Notes under the pieces: model-generated
Told to the model about the DNA's origin: nothing
Databases searched by the model: none
What the model saw: the letters and a program-made list of their open reading frames with translations, nothing else
Made by a program: the position numbers and the translations under genes
Shown here: in pieces, positions 35,748-45,200 of the stretch
How the letters are laid out: each line of letters begins with the position of its first letter
How positions within the stretch are numbered: the first letter of the stretch is position 1
NCBI RefSeq assembly: GCF_000296815.2
Contig: NZ_CAIT01000007.1
Span: forward strand, 124,001-188,000
Source of the DNA: Fibrisoma limi BUZ 3
Lineage (GTDB): Bacteria > Bacteroidota > Bacteroidia > Cytophagales > Spirosomataceae
Length of the DNA stretch: 64,000 nucleotides
Direction: 5' to 3'

Positions 35748-36113
35748 ATGAATGTAATCGCTACCATTCTGATTGGCTTCGTTGCCTTCGAACACCTCTA
35801 TATTCTCTGGTTCGAAATGTTCGCCTGGGAAACGAGGGGTAAACAGATTTTCAAACAGGCGCTGCCGGCCGAACTATTCAAACCGACAAAAGGACTAGCG
35901 GCCAACCAGGGGCTTTACAACGGCTTCCTCGCAGCCGGTCTGATCTGGACGTTCTTCATATCTGATCCGGCCTGGAAAGCCTACATCGCCATTTTCTTTC
36001 TGAGCTGCGTAACCATTGCGGGTGTTTACGGTGCGCTGACCGCTACCCGACGCATCTTTTACGTGCAGGCGCTGCCGGCCCTCCTGGCCCTTATCGCCGT
36101 TCACATTCGCTAG
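35748..36113 (+). CDS. DUF1304-family small membrane protein
   Basis: A 121-residue inner-membrane protein with four hydrophobic helices. The start MNVIATILIGFVAFEHLYILWFEMF and the NQGLYNGFLAAGL segment are typical of DUF1304, whose function is not known. It is the only plus-strand gene in this block and converges with the gene at 36125 with 11 nt between them. Confidence 0.88.
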   Translation: MNVIATILIGFVAFEHLYILWFEMFAWETRGKQIFKQALPAELFKPTKGLAANQGLYNGFLAAGLIWTFFISDPAWKAYIAIFFLSCVTIAGVYGALTATRRIFYVQALPALLALIAVHIR

Positions 36114-36124
36114 ACGCCCCCGTT

Positions 36125-38890
36125 TCAGTTGTCCGCTTGTTGGCGGTAATGTTCGGCCCGTTGATCGGCGCGGTCGTCCATCTCGGGTCCTTTCTGAATT
36201 TTCCGCCAGTCGAAGGTTTTGTTGTACGGCTTCATGGCCGTTTGCGGATCAAACACGCGACCATCGGGCAGCACGACGTCGTAGTGCCGCAGGTCGGGCT
36301 TGTCGGTAAAGAAGTCCTGGAGCAGCGACGCCGTCAGGTCGTACTGATTCACATACGGCACATTCAGTACGTTATAGATCACCTTCAAAATTGACCCGAA
36401 ATTGGCGTGGGTGTGCGACACGTAGCCGCGCCTGACGTAAGGCCCGGCCAGCATCAGCACCGAGCGGTGGGCATCGATGTGATCGACACCACCCTGCGGG
36501 TCGTCTTCGGTAATGATCACCAGCATGTTTTTCCAGTATGGCGTCCGGCTCAGGAAGTGCAGAATCCGGCCGGTCGCCAGATCGTTGTCGGCCATGTACG
36601 AATGCAGATACGGGTAGCCATCGTCGGCCCGCGGCCCGGCCCCGTGGTCATTCGGCAGCATCACCGTAATGAGCTGCGGCAGGGTCTCCTTTGGTGGCTT
36701 GCCTTTGGTCGGCAACCATTTGGCCGTAAATTCCCGCTCAAACTGATCCATCCGAAACTGGTCGGGGATGTTGGTGTTATACCCGGCGAAGTTCCGGGAT
36801 GTATGCCGGAAGGCAGCCGCGGGCATCGGGAAGGCGACCGGATGAGCCGCGCCGAAAGTAGTGTCGTACTGCTCCTCGTAGTTTCCGGCGTATTCGTTTA
36901 CCTGACCGAAATTGTAGAACGACACCTTACTTCGTTCGAGGGCCTCCCACAACCCACCGATCTCGTTGTAATCTTCAGGGTCGATCGCCCCAGATGCTTT
37001 GGGGAATCGACGGCCAGGGGCTTTCGAGAACGCATCGAACCGCCCCGCCGACGCGGCATTGGCCTCCACCCACTCGTTCGGGATGGTCCCCATCATCCAG
37101 TGGTGGCCGTGGATGCTGGCGTCTGAATCGCAGTAAAAGTTATCTGAAAATGCGAACTGCTGCGCAATTCGGCTGTGGTTTGGCATGATGTCAGCCTTCG
37201 TAATTGCCACCGTATCAACGGGTCGGTCGGTGGTTCGGCCGCTGTTGCCACGGTCGGTCGCGATTCGATTTCTGATCGTCACACCCAGGCCGAACCGGGC
37301 CAGCGTGGAGTCACCCCGGCCGGTTTTGAGCTGACCGAATACCTCGTCGTACGTCCGGTTTTCCTTCGTAATGTACACGATGTGCTTGATGGGCGACTGC
37401 CGTACTTTAGGCAGCGGAGGCAATGGATTCCGGCCGTTATCAGCGACGGCAACAGTCTGGTACGTGTTGCCCAGCACCTGCCGGGTATAGGCAGCCAGTT
37501 GGGCTGCATCGGGAACGGGTATGTCCTGAAACGTACCTAACTGAATATCGCCAATGTATGTCCCCTGCGAGGGCTTCACGAACGTTCGGCCGCCATTCGG
37601 CCCGGCTCCGTAGCCCCTTGCCGACGTTACGTACAATGTTTCCTGGTCGGGTGACAGCGCTACGCGGGTCGGTCCCCAGCCGGTGGGGATCAGGCCACGG
37701 ACTTTCCGGGTTGGTATGTCCACTACAGCCACGGCGTTGAACGCCAGTAGCGCCACGTACAGCGTTTTTCCCTCACGGCTTAGCGCAAGGCCAAACGGCA
37801 TCAGACCCCGGTAGCGGTCCAGCTTTGGCGATCCGTCGTTACGGTCCAGTTTTAACGGGATGGTTCCCGCCAGTTTGCGCGTTTTATAATCAATGATCGA
37901 AATGTTGTCGTTGGTGGCGTTGGAAACGTAGGCGTATCGGCTACCCACCACTACCGAATTTGGGCTGGACCCTCCCACCACCTCAGCCTCCTCAATCATT
38001 CCACCAATCTGTACACCCGTTTTAAGTTTACTGACCACCTTGCCGGTTTTCAGGTCGACCACCCAGACACTCATCGCTTCGTCGGCCAGCGGATCGCCCA
38101 GACCGGGAATTTTGCGGCCGTCGATCTCAACGCCCTCCCGCGACTCTTTGGTGTGCGCGCCATAAGCCGGGAATTGCAGCATCATGGTGTCCTTATTGGT
38201 CGGCGTTACGCCCGGCACTTTGGGGTATTCATACAACCCCACATTAGCCACAAACGCCAGCGTACGATCGGGACTGACGGCCAGCCCGAAGGGTTGCCGC
38301 CCCGTTGGGATTGACGCGGTAATCTGTTTCGTCGACAGGTCAATGCGCACCAGCCGAAAATTAGCCCGGTCCAGTACCAGCAGTTCGTTGCCGTTCAGCA
38401 GCAGATCGGACGTAAAGCTGTCGGTGTAGCCGTTACCGTCCAGCGCGATGCTGTCGATGGTCTGCAACCGGTCAATATCGTACACAATCACCCGCCCTTT
38501 GTCACCGTTGCTCAGGTACACCGTTTTGTTGTCGGGCGCGAACGCTACGCCCAGGAACGTAGCACCATTGACCGGCGACTTGATCGTACCGGCATAATCG
38601 GGAATCCGGGTAGTTGTCGGTGTTCCATCGAGGTTCATCACCGTCAGTACGCCGTCGTGGAGCGTAACCGCCTTTTTCCCATCCGGCGACAGCGCCATTC
38701 CGAACGGGTCGTTGGTGATACGTAGCGTTCGACCGACGGGCGTCACGTACCGGCCACTCGGCAGCACCGAGCGCCCGGCCGTATCGATGCTACAGAACGC
38801 CGACCGACCCGGCACCTGTAGCGTCTGGTACGTTTTCTGAGCACAGACAACGATTGGTAAAAGCAAAAAGACAAGGGAAAGGTGCTTCAT
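36125..38890 (-). CDS. YncE-type beta-propeller fused to an alkaline-phosphatase-superfamily phosphoesterase
   Basis: A 921-residue exported protein with a signal peptide (LSLVFLLLPIVVCAQ). Residues about 30-490 form a seven-bladed-propeller region with YncE/surface-antigen repeats (GRQPFGLAVSPDRTLAFVANVG, GWGPTRVALSPDQETLYVTSARG). Residues about 505-900 are a phosphoesterase of the phospholipase C / acid phosphatase group: ITKENRTYDEVFGQL holds the Thr nucleophile, followed by DNFYCDSDASIHGHHW and the metal-binding ITEDDPQGGVDHIDAHRS. It should hydrolyse phosphate or phosphonate esters in the periplasm. It lies 37 nt downstream of the phnZ-like gene in what appears to be a susC-susD-phosphoesterase-phnZ transcription unit. 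Confidence 0.88.
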   Translation of the reverse strand: MKHLSLVFLLLPIVVCAQKTYQTLQVPGRSAFCSIDTAGRSVLPSGRYVTPVGRTLRITNDPFGMALSPDGKKAVTLHDGVLTVMNLDGTPTTTRIPDYAGTIKSPVNGATFLGVAFAPDNKTVYLSNGDKGRVIVYDIDRLQTIDSIALDGNGYTDSFTSDLLLNGNELLVLDRANFRLVRIDLSTKQITASIPTGRQPFGLAVSPDRTLAFVANVGLYEYPKVPGVTPTNKDTMMLQFPAYGAHTKESREGVEIDGRKIPGLGDPLADEAMSVWVVDLKTGKVVSKLKTGVQIGGMIEEAEVVGGSSPNSVVVGSRYAYVSNATNDNISIIDYKTRKLAGTIPLKLDRNDGSPKLDRYRGLMPFGLALSREGKTLYVALLAFNAVAVVDIPTRKVRGLIPTGWGPTRVALSPDQETLYVTSARGYGAGPNGGRTFVKPSQGTYIGDIQLGTFQDIPVPDAAQLAAYTRQVLGNTYQTVAVADNGRNPLPPLPKVRQSPIKHIVYITKENRTYDEVFGQLKTGRGDSTLARFGLGVTIRNRIATDRGNSGRTTDRPVDTVAITKADIMPNHSRIAQQFAFSDNFYCDSDASIHGHHWMMGTIPNEWVEANAASAGRFDAFSKAPGRRFPKASGAIDPEDYNEIGGLWEALERSKVSFYNFGQVNEYAGNYEEQYDTTFGAAHPVAFPMPAAAFRHTSRNFAGYNTNIPDQFRMDQFEREFTAKWLPTKGKPPKETLPQLITVMLPNDHGAGPRADDGYPYLHSYMADNDLATGRILHFLSRTPYWKNMLVIITEDDPQGGVDHIDAHRSVLMLAGPYVRRGYVSHTHANFGSILKVIYNVLNVPYVNQYDLTASLLQDFFTDKPDLRHYDVVLPDGRVFDPQTAMKPYNKTFDWRKIQKGPEMDDRADQRAEHYRQQADN

Positions 38891-38926
38891 GGTGGTGAGA
38901 GGTCAGGGGAGTCGGGGCAAGGAAAA

Positions 38927-39493
38927 TTACGACAGGCGGCTTTCGAGGTGGTTGTAGCACTTCTCCAGGTAATGGATCGGATCGGGTAACACCATTCCCG
39001 TTTCTTTCGCCTGCTCATCCCACCCCCGCACCTGTAAGATCTGGCGGAAGTACGGATTCTTTTCAAAGGATTCGGTCTCATCCACCGTCATCGGCCCACC
39101 CTGAAACTCAAGTGTTTTTAAACTGGCTTCCGACAGCCGTGCCAGGTATTCGGGCTTTTTTGCGACCAGATACCGCTTGGCATTGACGTGGTGTTCAATC
39201 AGTTGGGCTACCTTCTCCGAAAAGCCACGCTGACGCAGGTAGTCGGCTCCTAACCGTTCGTGATCGACGGTACCGTAGCCGTCCATGTACCCGCCAGCCA
39301 TGTCGGGTGGCAGCAGGTGCCCAATGTCGTGCAGAAATGCCGCAATGATAGTTTCGTCGTCGGCACCGGCGCGTTCAGCCAGACCAGCGCACTGGAGCGC
39401 ATGTTCCAGTTGCGTAACCGGCTCACCGAAGTAAGCATCGTTGCCGCTGCGTTCGAATAATGTGGAGATGTCGGAAATGGTTTGTTCGATCAT
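38927..39493 (-). CDS. phnZ: PhnZ-type HD-domain phosphonate oxygenase
   Basis: A 188-residue mixed-valent di-iron oxygenase. PhnZ splits (R)-2-amino-1-hydroxyethylphosphonate into glycine and phosphate. The metal and substrate residues known from PhnZ can be followed: Y21 and E24 in AYFGEPVTQLEH, H31, the HD pair H55-D56 with H59 in FLHDIGHLL, H78 in VDHERLGADYLR, H102 and K106 in IEHHVNAKRYL, and the SLKTLEFQGGPM segment. The related TmpB acts on the trimethylated analogue and cannot be excluded. An extension to 39565 is open but the ATG at 39493 matches the family start. No PhnY hydroxylase gene is in view, so the hydroxylated substrate would have to be imported or made elsewhere. Confidence 0.88.
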   Translation of the reverse strand: MIEQTISDISTLFERSGNDAYFGEPVTQLEHALQCAGLAERAGADDETIIAAFLHDIGHLLPPDMAGGYMDGYGTVDHERLGADYLRQRGFSEKVAQLIEHHVNAKRYLVAKKPEYLARLSEASLKTLEFQGGPMTVDETESFEKNPYFRQILQVRGWDEQAKETGMVLPDPIHYLEKCYNHLESRLS

Positions 39494-39581
39494 GATTTTA
39501 AAGAGTGCGGGAGTGACTGAGCGAAAGAGCGAAATATACCCGCCGGAGCGTAGCCACTCTTTCACTCATTCACTCTTTCGC

Positions 39582-40493
39582 TCATTGATAATGTACATAC
39601 GTCCGCTCCACGGTTCCGTCGTCGTAGAGATCAATCAGGGCGTATCCGGCTTTGGTTTGCTGGTGGGTGTCGGTTTTCCACCAGTTGCCGCTGACGGCCC
39701 CGTTGCAGAGGTACGACACGCCGTTATAATCGACCCGTTCGAGCAGGTGCGTGTGTCCGCTCAGCGCAACTTTCACGTTCGGATACTGGTAGAAAAGCTT
39801 GATCAGGTCGCCGAAATCCGTGTGCATCAATCCGGCCATGATGGTTGTCGGGTTGCTTTGTTGGCCGTTGAACGCAAATACCGTTGTGGTCAGAATCGGG
39901 ATGTGCGACAAGACGAGTACCGGCGTTTTAGCGTTGGTTCTGGCCAGGTCCTGCTTCAGCCAGTCCATCTGCTCCGGGTCGAGGTTGCCCGTGTACCAGC
40001 TACCATCCGGCTTTAGCTGCACACTATCGAACACAATGAAATGCCAGCCGTTCCGGTCGAAACTCCGGTAGCGGCCACTGATCCGCATCTGATCTACGGC
40101 CCACTTTTTACCGTACTCCGGCTCCGCTTTCGCTTTTTCGTAGCCCCAGACGTCGTGGTTCCCGATGCAATACTCGATGGGCAGCGAGTTGTTGGCTTTC
40201 ACTACCTGATGCCAGGCATCCCACTGCGTCTTCACCCGGTCGCGTCCCTCTGCCAGCGCATCCATAATCGTGTCGCCCCCGTGCATGATGAACTGCGGCC
40301 GGTCGGCCTGGCTCTGGATATGTTGCAGACAAGCCGCAATGCCATTCATCGGCCTGGCTTCTGGGAGTATGTGCGTATCGCCGATGTAGGCCAGCCGGAC
40401 GCTCCGTTTACGATCCAGACGTGGGGCCAGGGTTTCAGGGGTCGTTGCGAGCGGCAGCAGCGCGGCCGATTTGAGCAGGTCTCTGCGGTTCAT
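39582..40493 (-). CDS. Tat-exported calcineurin-like metallophosphoesterase
   Basis: A 303-residue hydrolase. The N-terminus NRRDLLKSAALLPLA is a twin-arginine signal, so the enzyme is folded with metal before export to the periplasm. The metallophosphoesterase motifs are all present: GDTH in YIGDTHIL, GGD in HGGDTIMD, GNHD in YCIGNHDVWG, His in LVLSHIP and GHTH in ALSGHTHLLER. It would hydrolyse phosphomono- or diesters. Its place between SusD and PhnZ suggests it trims phosphonate or phosphate esters after they cross the outer membrane. It is 88 nt before phnZ and 116 nt after susD. Confidence 0.9.
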   Translation of the reverse strand: MNRRDLLKSAALLPLATTPETLAPRLDRKRSVRLAYIGDTHILPEARPMNGIAACLQHIQSQADRPQFIMHGGDTIMDALAEGRDRVKTQWDAWHQVVKANNSLPIEYCIGNHDVWGYEKAKAEPEYGKKWAVDQMRISGRYRSFDRNGWHFIVFDSVQLKPDGSWYTGNLDPEQMDWLKQDLARTNAKTPVLVLSHIPILTTTVFAFNGQQSNPTTIMAGLMHTDFGDLIKLFYQYPNVKVALSGHTHLLERVDYNGVSYLCNGAVSGNWWKTDTHQQTKAGYALIDLYDDGTVERTYVHYQ

Positions 40494-40609
40494 AAGGTTT
40501 ACGGTTTCGGCATACGGCTTTCAGTAAGAAGCTGGTAGTTACCCCGCTCCTTACCGAAAACCATATACGGTCTACCTTCTACTACTACGGATCAGACTAC
40601 ACTAACTGA

Positions 40610-42124
40610 TTACTTATCCCACCACACGGGCGTATTCAAATCGTCGGTACCCTGCCGGGTCACGGCCTCGGTCCGGTTGGTTCCGTTCAGCGACTGTTCG
40701 TTCAGCGGATACGGATAGCGAACCGGTACGCGGTTGTTGTTCAGGTTGTCCGGACCCGGCGTTACGGTCGGAATACCCGTCCGGCGCCAGTCGAACCACG
40801 CTTCGAGTCCGTTAAAGAACAGCGCGACCCATTTCTGCGTACCGATTTTCTGCAATTTCTCCTGCTGCGTACCCGTATAAGCCACTCCGGCCTGTGTGAA
40901 ATACTCCGGCGACGGCGTTACGTTGATACCGTATTCGGTCGGCACGATCGCTTTATAGAAATCAAAGTTAGCCCGGATACCGTTCAGATAGTACGTTTCG
41001 GCGCTGCCGGTGGTGATTAACCCCTTCTCCCGGGCTTCGGCCAGCAGAAACTGCAGTTCGGCATACGTCATCACCAAGCCACGCATGACATTCGGCACCG
41101 GCGCGGGCGTGCTGCACACCAGGCAGGCAAACGACAAACCGACCCGCGATACCCCCTGCGGACCGCCGTTGTAGTTCAGCGCCGGCGTATCACCCAGCCC
41201 GTTCGGAATGCCTGTGTACTCAACCCGACCCGCTGACGAGGGACGCTCTACCGGGCGGGCAAATACGGGCAAACGCGGATCGTTCAGGGCCGTCAGCCGG
41301 TCAACGAGCGATTTGCTGGCCCGAAACTCGTCGAACGAACCGACGCGTGAGCCGTAGAGCGGCCACTGGTTCGGGGCCGTGGCCTGATAAACCAGCGCGG
41401 CATTGTCGGCGTTGCTTTCGAAGATCGGAAATTTTGCCTTATCGCTCAAAATTTCCTGCAACTCCGTATTAACGTTCCGGCGATTGGAAATCCGCATCAG
41501 GTACCGCACCCGGAGCGAGTTGGCCAGCTTGCGCCATTTAATGATGGCCCCGGAACCACCCCCGAACAGGATATCACCACTGATCGACTCCGAACCGGTA
41601 CCCAGTATCTCATTGGCTCGCTTCAGATCGGCGAGAATCCCGTTATAGACGGTCTCCTGCGTATCGTACTTCGGCGCATACACCCCGTCCGACTTGGCTT
41701 TGGTCGCATCAGTGTACGGAATGTCGCCGTACGTATCCGTTGCGATGGAAAACAGCCACGATTTCAGCACGAGCGCTACGCCGAGGTAGTTGTTCTGCTG
41801 GCTGGCGGTGGCCAGATTGATGATATTCTGCACGTTGCGCATGTTGCCATACACGCTGTTCCAGACGCCGTTACGTTCCCCCCAGAGGTAACGGTCTTCG
41901 TTCACGAACTGAATCTTGGCCGTATGCTGCACCACAATGTTGCCGATGCCCCAGGCTTCGTTTACCTGGTCGTTGATCGTATTGCGAAGCACGCCCGCCA
42001 GCAGCAGGTCCGGCGAAATGGCGGTCGGTACGTTTGGGTTATTGTTGATCTGCTCAAACTCATTATCGCAGGACGTGACAACCAGCAACGATAGAATGGA
42101 GAATATATATGTTATGGATTTCAT
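40610..42124 (-). CDS. SusD/RagB-family surface lipoprotein
   Basis: A 504-residue nutrient-capturing lipoprotein of the SusCD pair. The lipobox is in ILSLLVVTSCDNEFEQ, so the mature protein starts at Cys19. The opening INNNPNVPTAISPDLLLAG and the TPR-like helical scaffold with GDIPYTDATKA are typical of the SusD-like-2 type, with a C-terminal FNGLEAWFDWRRTG segment. It forms a lid over the SusC channel encoded directly upstream. The 128-nt gap to susC contains a long inverted repeat. Confidence 0.92.
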   Translation of the reverse strand: MKSITYIFSILSLLVVTSCDNEFEQINNNPNVPTAISPDLLLAGVLRNTINDQVNEAWGIGNIVVQHTAKIQFVNEDRYLWGERNGVWNSVYGNMRNVQNIINLATASQQNNYLGVALVLKSWLFSIATDTYGDIPYTDATKAKSDGVYAPKYDTQETVYNGILADLKRANEILGTGSESISGDILFGGGSGAIIKWRKLANSLRVRYLMRISNRRNVNTELQEILSDKAKFPIFESNADNAALVYQATAPNQWPLYGSRVGSFDEFRASKSLVDRLTALNDPRLPVFARPVERPSSAGRVEYTGIPNGLGDTPALNYNGGPQGVSRVGLSFACLVCSTPAPVPNVMRGLVMTYAELQFLLAEAREKGLITTGSAETYYLNGIRANFDFYKAIVPTEYGINVTPSPEYFTQAGVAYTGTQQEKLQKIGTQKWVALFFNGLEAWFDWRRTGIPTVTPGPDNLNNNRVPVRYPYPLNEQSLNGTNRTEAVTRQGTDDLNTPVWWDK

Positions 42125-42140
42125 AATTTGGATGTTAGCA

Positions 42141-42246
42141 GATCGAACCGCACCGGCGGACCGGCAGATAGTTATGATCCTTAAGATTAATCATGATCGA
42201 TCATAAAAATCATAATCATCTGCCGGTCCGCCGGTGCGGTTCGATC
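42141..42246. repeat. Long inverted repeat between susC and susD
   Basis: Perfect 29-nt arms at 42141-42169 and 42218-42246 face each other across 48 nt. Pairing continues inward with two mismatches, and the loop itself contains the palindrome ATGATCGATCAT at 42193-42204. In the susC-susD transcript this would fold into a long stem just before susD. No T-tract follows, so it may act on mRNA stability or read-through rather than as a simple terminator. Confidence 0.88.
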
Positions 42247-42252
42247 AATTAA

Positions 42253-45200
42253 TTACAACTTCAATCCCAGATTAAACCCGAAGCTACGGGCCGACGGAAT
42301 AGCCATGTACTCAATACCGGGCAGGGCCGTCCCACCCGAGTAAGACAGCGTTTCGGGGTCTACGTGCGGCACTTTCGACCAGACGGCCAGGTTGCGGCCG
42401 ACCAGCGTGAACGTAACGCCCCGTAGCGGAACCCGTCCCCAGATGCGATCAGGAATATTGAACCCCAGTTGCACTTCGCGCAATTTGACGAACGACGCAT
42501 CGTACATCACCCCTTCGGCGATGTTCCGGCCACCCGTCCACGCGGTATGCCACTGCCGCGAGTTGACTTTAACATCGTTCGGCGCAAACGTAGTCGTGCC
42601 ATCGGCATTCGTACTGACCACTTTCACCCCCTGACCAATGACACCGTTCCCAGGCAGATTCAGGTCGTAGCCATTGGCGCGCCCTTCGAGGGTTTCGATG
42701 ATAATACCGCCTTCGCGGCCCACAGTCTGGGTTTCGGAGTAGAGCTTGCCGCCCTGCCGGATATCGAACAGAAAGCTCAGCCGCAGGTTGCGGTAGGTCA
42801 GGCTGTTGTTAATACCCAGCAGAAAATCAGGGTTGTAGTTACCCAGTTTGATCCGCTCGGTTGTGGCAATGGGGCGTCCCTGGTTGAACACCATCTGCCC
42901 CACATATTGGCCGGTAGCGTCGTAATAGGGCTTGGTTGGGTCGGTGTTCTGCACGCGGGCGAAGCCGATGCCGTACATATCACCCATGCGCTCACCGACG
43001 CGGGCTTCAATGCTTACCCGACGGCTGGCCATCACGAAGTTCTGGATGTTGTCGGCCAGCCGAATCACCTTGCTGCGGTTGGCCGAGAAGTTGAAGTCAA
43101 CACCCCAGCGCAGGCTGTTGGGCAGTTCAACCGGTACGAGGTTCAGCGCTACTTCTACCCCATTGTTCCGAATCAGACCGGCGTTGATCGCCCGGCTGTT
43201 GTAGCCACTGGTAATCGAAAGCGGAATGTTCAGAATCTGGTTGCGGGTGTTGGTCTGATAATACGACACGTCGAGCCCTACCCGCCGTTTGAATAGCTTC
43301 AGTTCAACCCCGCCCTCGAAGGAATCACTGATTTCGGGCTTGAGGTTGAAGTTGGCCAGCCGGTCGGTTTCGCCGTAAATCTGGCTGCTGCCAAACGGAT
43401 CGCTGGGATTATACGACTGCGTGAACGTAAACGCATCGGTATCATTCCCTACCGATGCGTAGTTCAGGCGGGCTTTAAGAAATGAAACCGACTGAGGGAG
43501 CGTAAAGATGTCGCTCAGCACCGCGCTCAACGCCACCGATGGGTAGAAGTACGAATTGTCCTGGGTACCGAACGTGCGGGCGTATTCCGGGAGCGTGAGT
43601 GCACTCGACCAGTCATTGCGGGCCGTTACTTCCAGGAACAGGTAGTTGCGGAACGACACCTGCGCGGAGCCGTAGAGTGAGTTAACCCACTTTTCGACCA
43701 GGCTCTGCGACGTTTGCAACGGCACCCGCGAGTTAGTCAGGTTGTAAATTCCCGGAATATTCAACTGCCCGGCGTTGGTTTCCAGGAAGTCGGATTTCTG
43801 CCGGAGCTGGTTCCCCCCGAACGTACCCGATACGGTCCAGGTCTCATTAAGTTCTTTGTTGGCTGTGAACAGGAAGTCGGTGTTTCGTTCTTCGGTGATG
43901 ATACGACTGTCGCGGTACTGCCCAAACGGAAACCGCTGCGTACTGAACGCCCGTTTATATTCCCGCTTTTCGCTGCTGTAGTCGATGGCCGTACGGCCCT
44001 GTACGCTCAGCCAGGGGGTCAGGTCATACTTCAGTGACGCATTACCGATAACGCGGTCGTACAACTGCCCGTTGGTGTTTTCGTAAACGGTCAGGTACGG
44101 GTTATCGTGGTAATTGTAGTTCCAGCTATACTGCCGAACGCCCTCCAGGCCGCGCATCCAGTAGTCTTTCATTGGCTCAAGCTGCACCGATGGCGGCAAC
44201 CAGCAGTTGAACAGATACATAATGCTTTCGGTACCGTAGCTGATGGAGGGGCGGTTGCCGCTCTCGCCTTTGATGTAACTCACGAAGGCATTGGCCGAGA
44301 ACTTTGGCGTAAACTTAAACCCACCGCTGAGCGAGGTTGTGTAGCGCTTCAGGTCAGTGTTGGGGACGATACCGGTCTGGTTCAGGAGGGTGTGAGCAAG
44401 TCGAAAATTACCCGCGTCGTTGCTGCCCGTCAGGGCGATGCTGGTTGTATTCGTACGTCCCGTTTGCAGAAATTTCCGGAGGTTGTCGGTTTCGGCAACC
44501 CAGGGCGTCGGGGTGATTACACTGCCCGCCGGCGCATTCAGATCGCCCCCCCGGAAGTTGGTAGGCTGGCCGTTGAGCGTTCGGGGCGAGTCGTACTGCG
44601 GGTAACTTTTGTTCAGCGAGAACGCTGGCCCCCAGGCTTCGTCGGTACCGTCGGTCAGGCCGGCACCACCGCCGTTAACGAAGGCAAAGTCCCCCCCGTT
44701 TCCATTACCCTGGCCGTAAACCGTCTGGTATTCGGGCAGCACGAGCGGGGTTTCAACGGTCTGGTTCGTGTTGATTTCCACCCCGATGCCTTTGTTGCCG
44801 CGTCCCGACTTGGTTTTAATGACGATAACGCCGTTAGCTGCCCGAGCGCCGTAGAGGGCCGAAGCGGCTCCGCCTTTCAGTACGTTAATACTCTCAATAT
44901 CATCGGGATTGATAAAACTGGCGCCGTTACCGAAGTCAACTTCGAGGTTGTTCCGGCCCGACGCCCCCGTAAAGCCATTCGAGATAGGTACGCCGTCGAT
45001 GACATACAGGGGCTGATTTTTATTAAGGTCCACCGAGCGTTCGCCCCGAATCGTGACCCGCGACGACCCGCCAATGCCTGATGGGCTCCCTACCACCGTC
45101 ACCCCTGCGATCTTACCGGCTAACTGATTGGTTACGTTCGTTTCGCGGGCGATGGTCAGGGCCTCTCCCTGTATTTCCTGCGTAGCGTAGCCAAGCGCTT

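Noticed and set aside
39518-39584. Inverted 12-nt sequences TGAGCGAAAGAG/CTCTTTCGCTCA around the phosphoesterase-phnZ gap
   Set aside because: The pairing is interrupted by several similar low-complexity copies (CACTC/CTTTC words). It looks like simple-sequence drift; no T-tract follows, so it was not called as a terminator.
44107-45081. A 324-codon plus-strand frame opposite susC
   Set aside because: It is antisense to the plug and barrel of a well-supported SusC protein; no domain is seen in the product.
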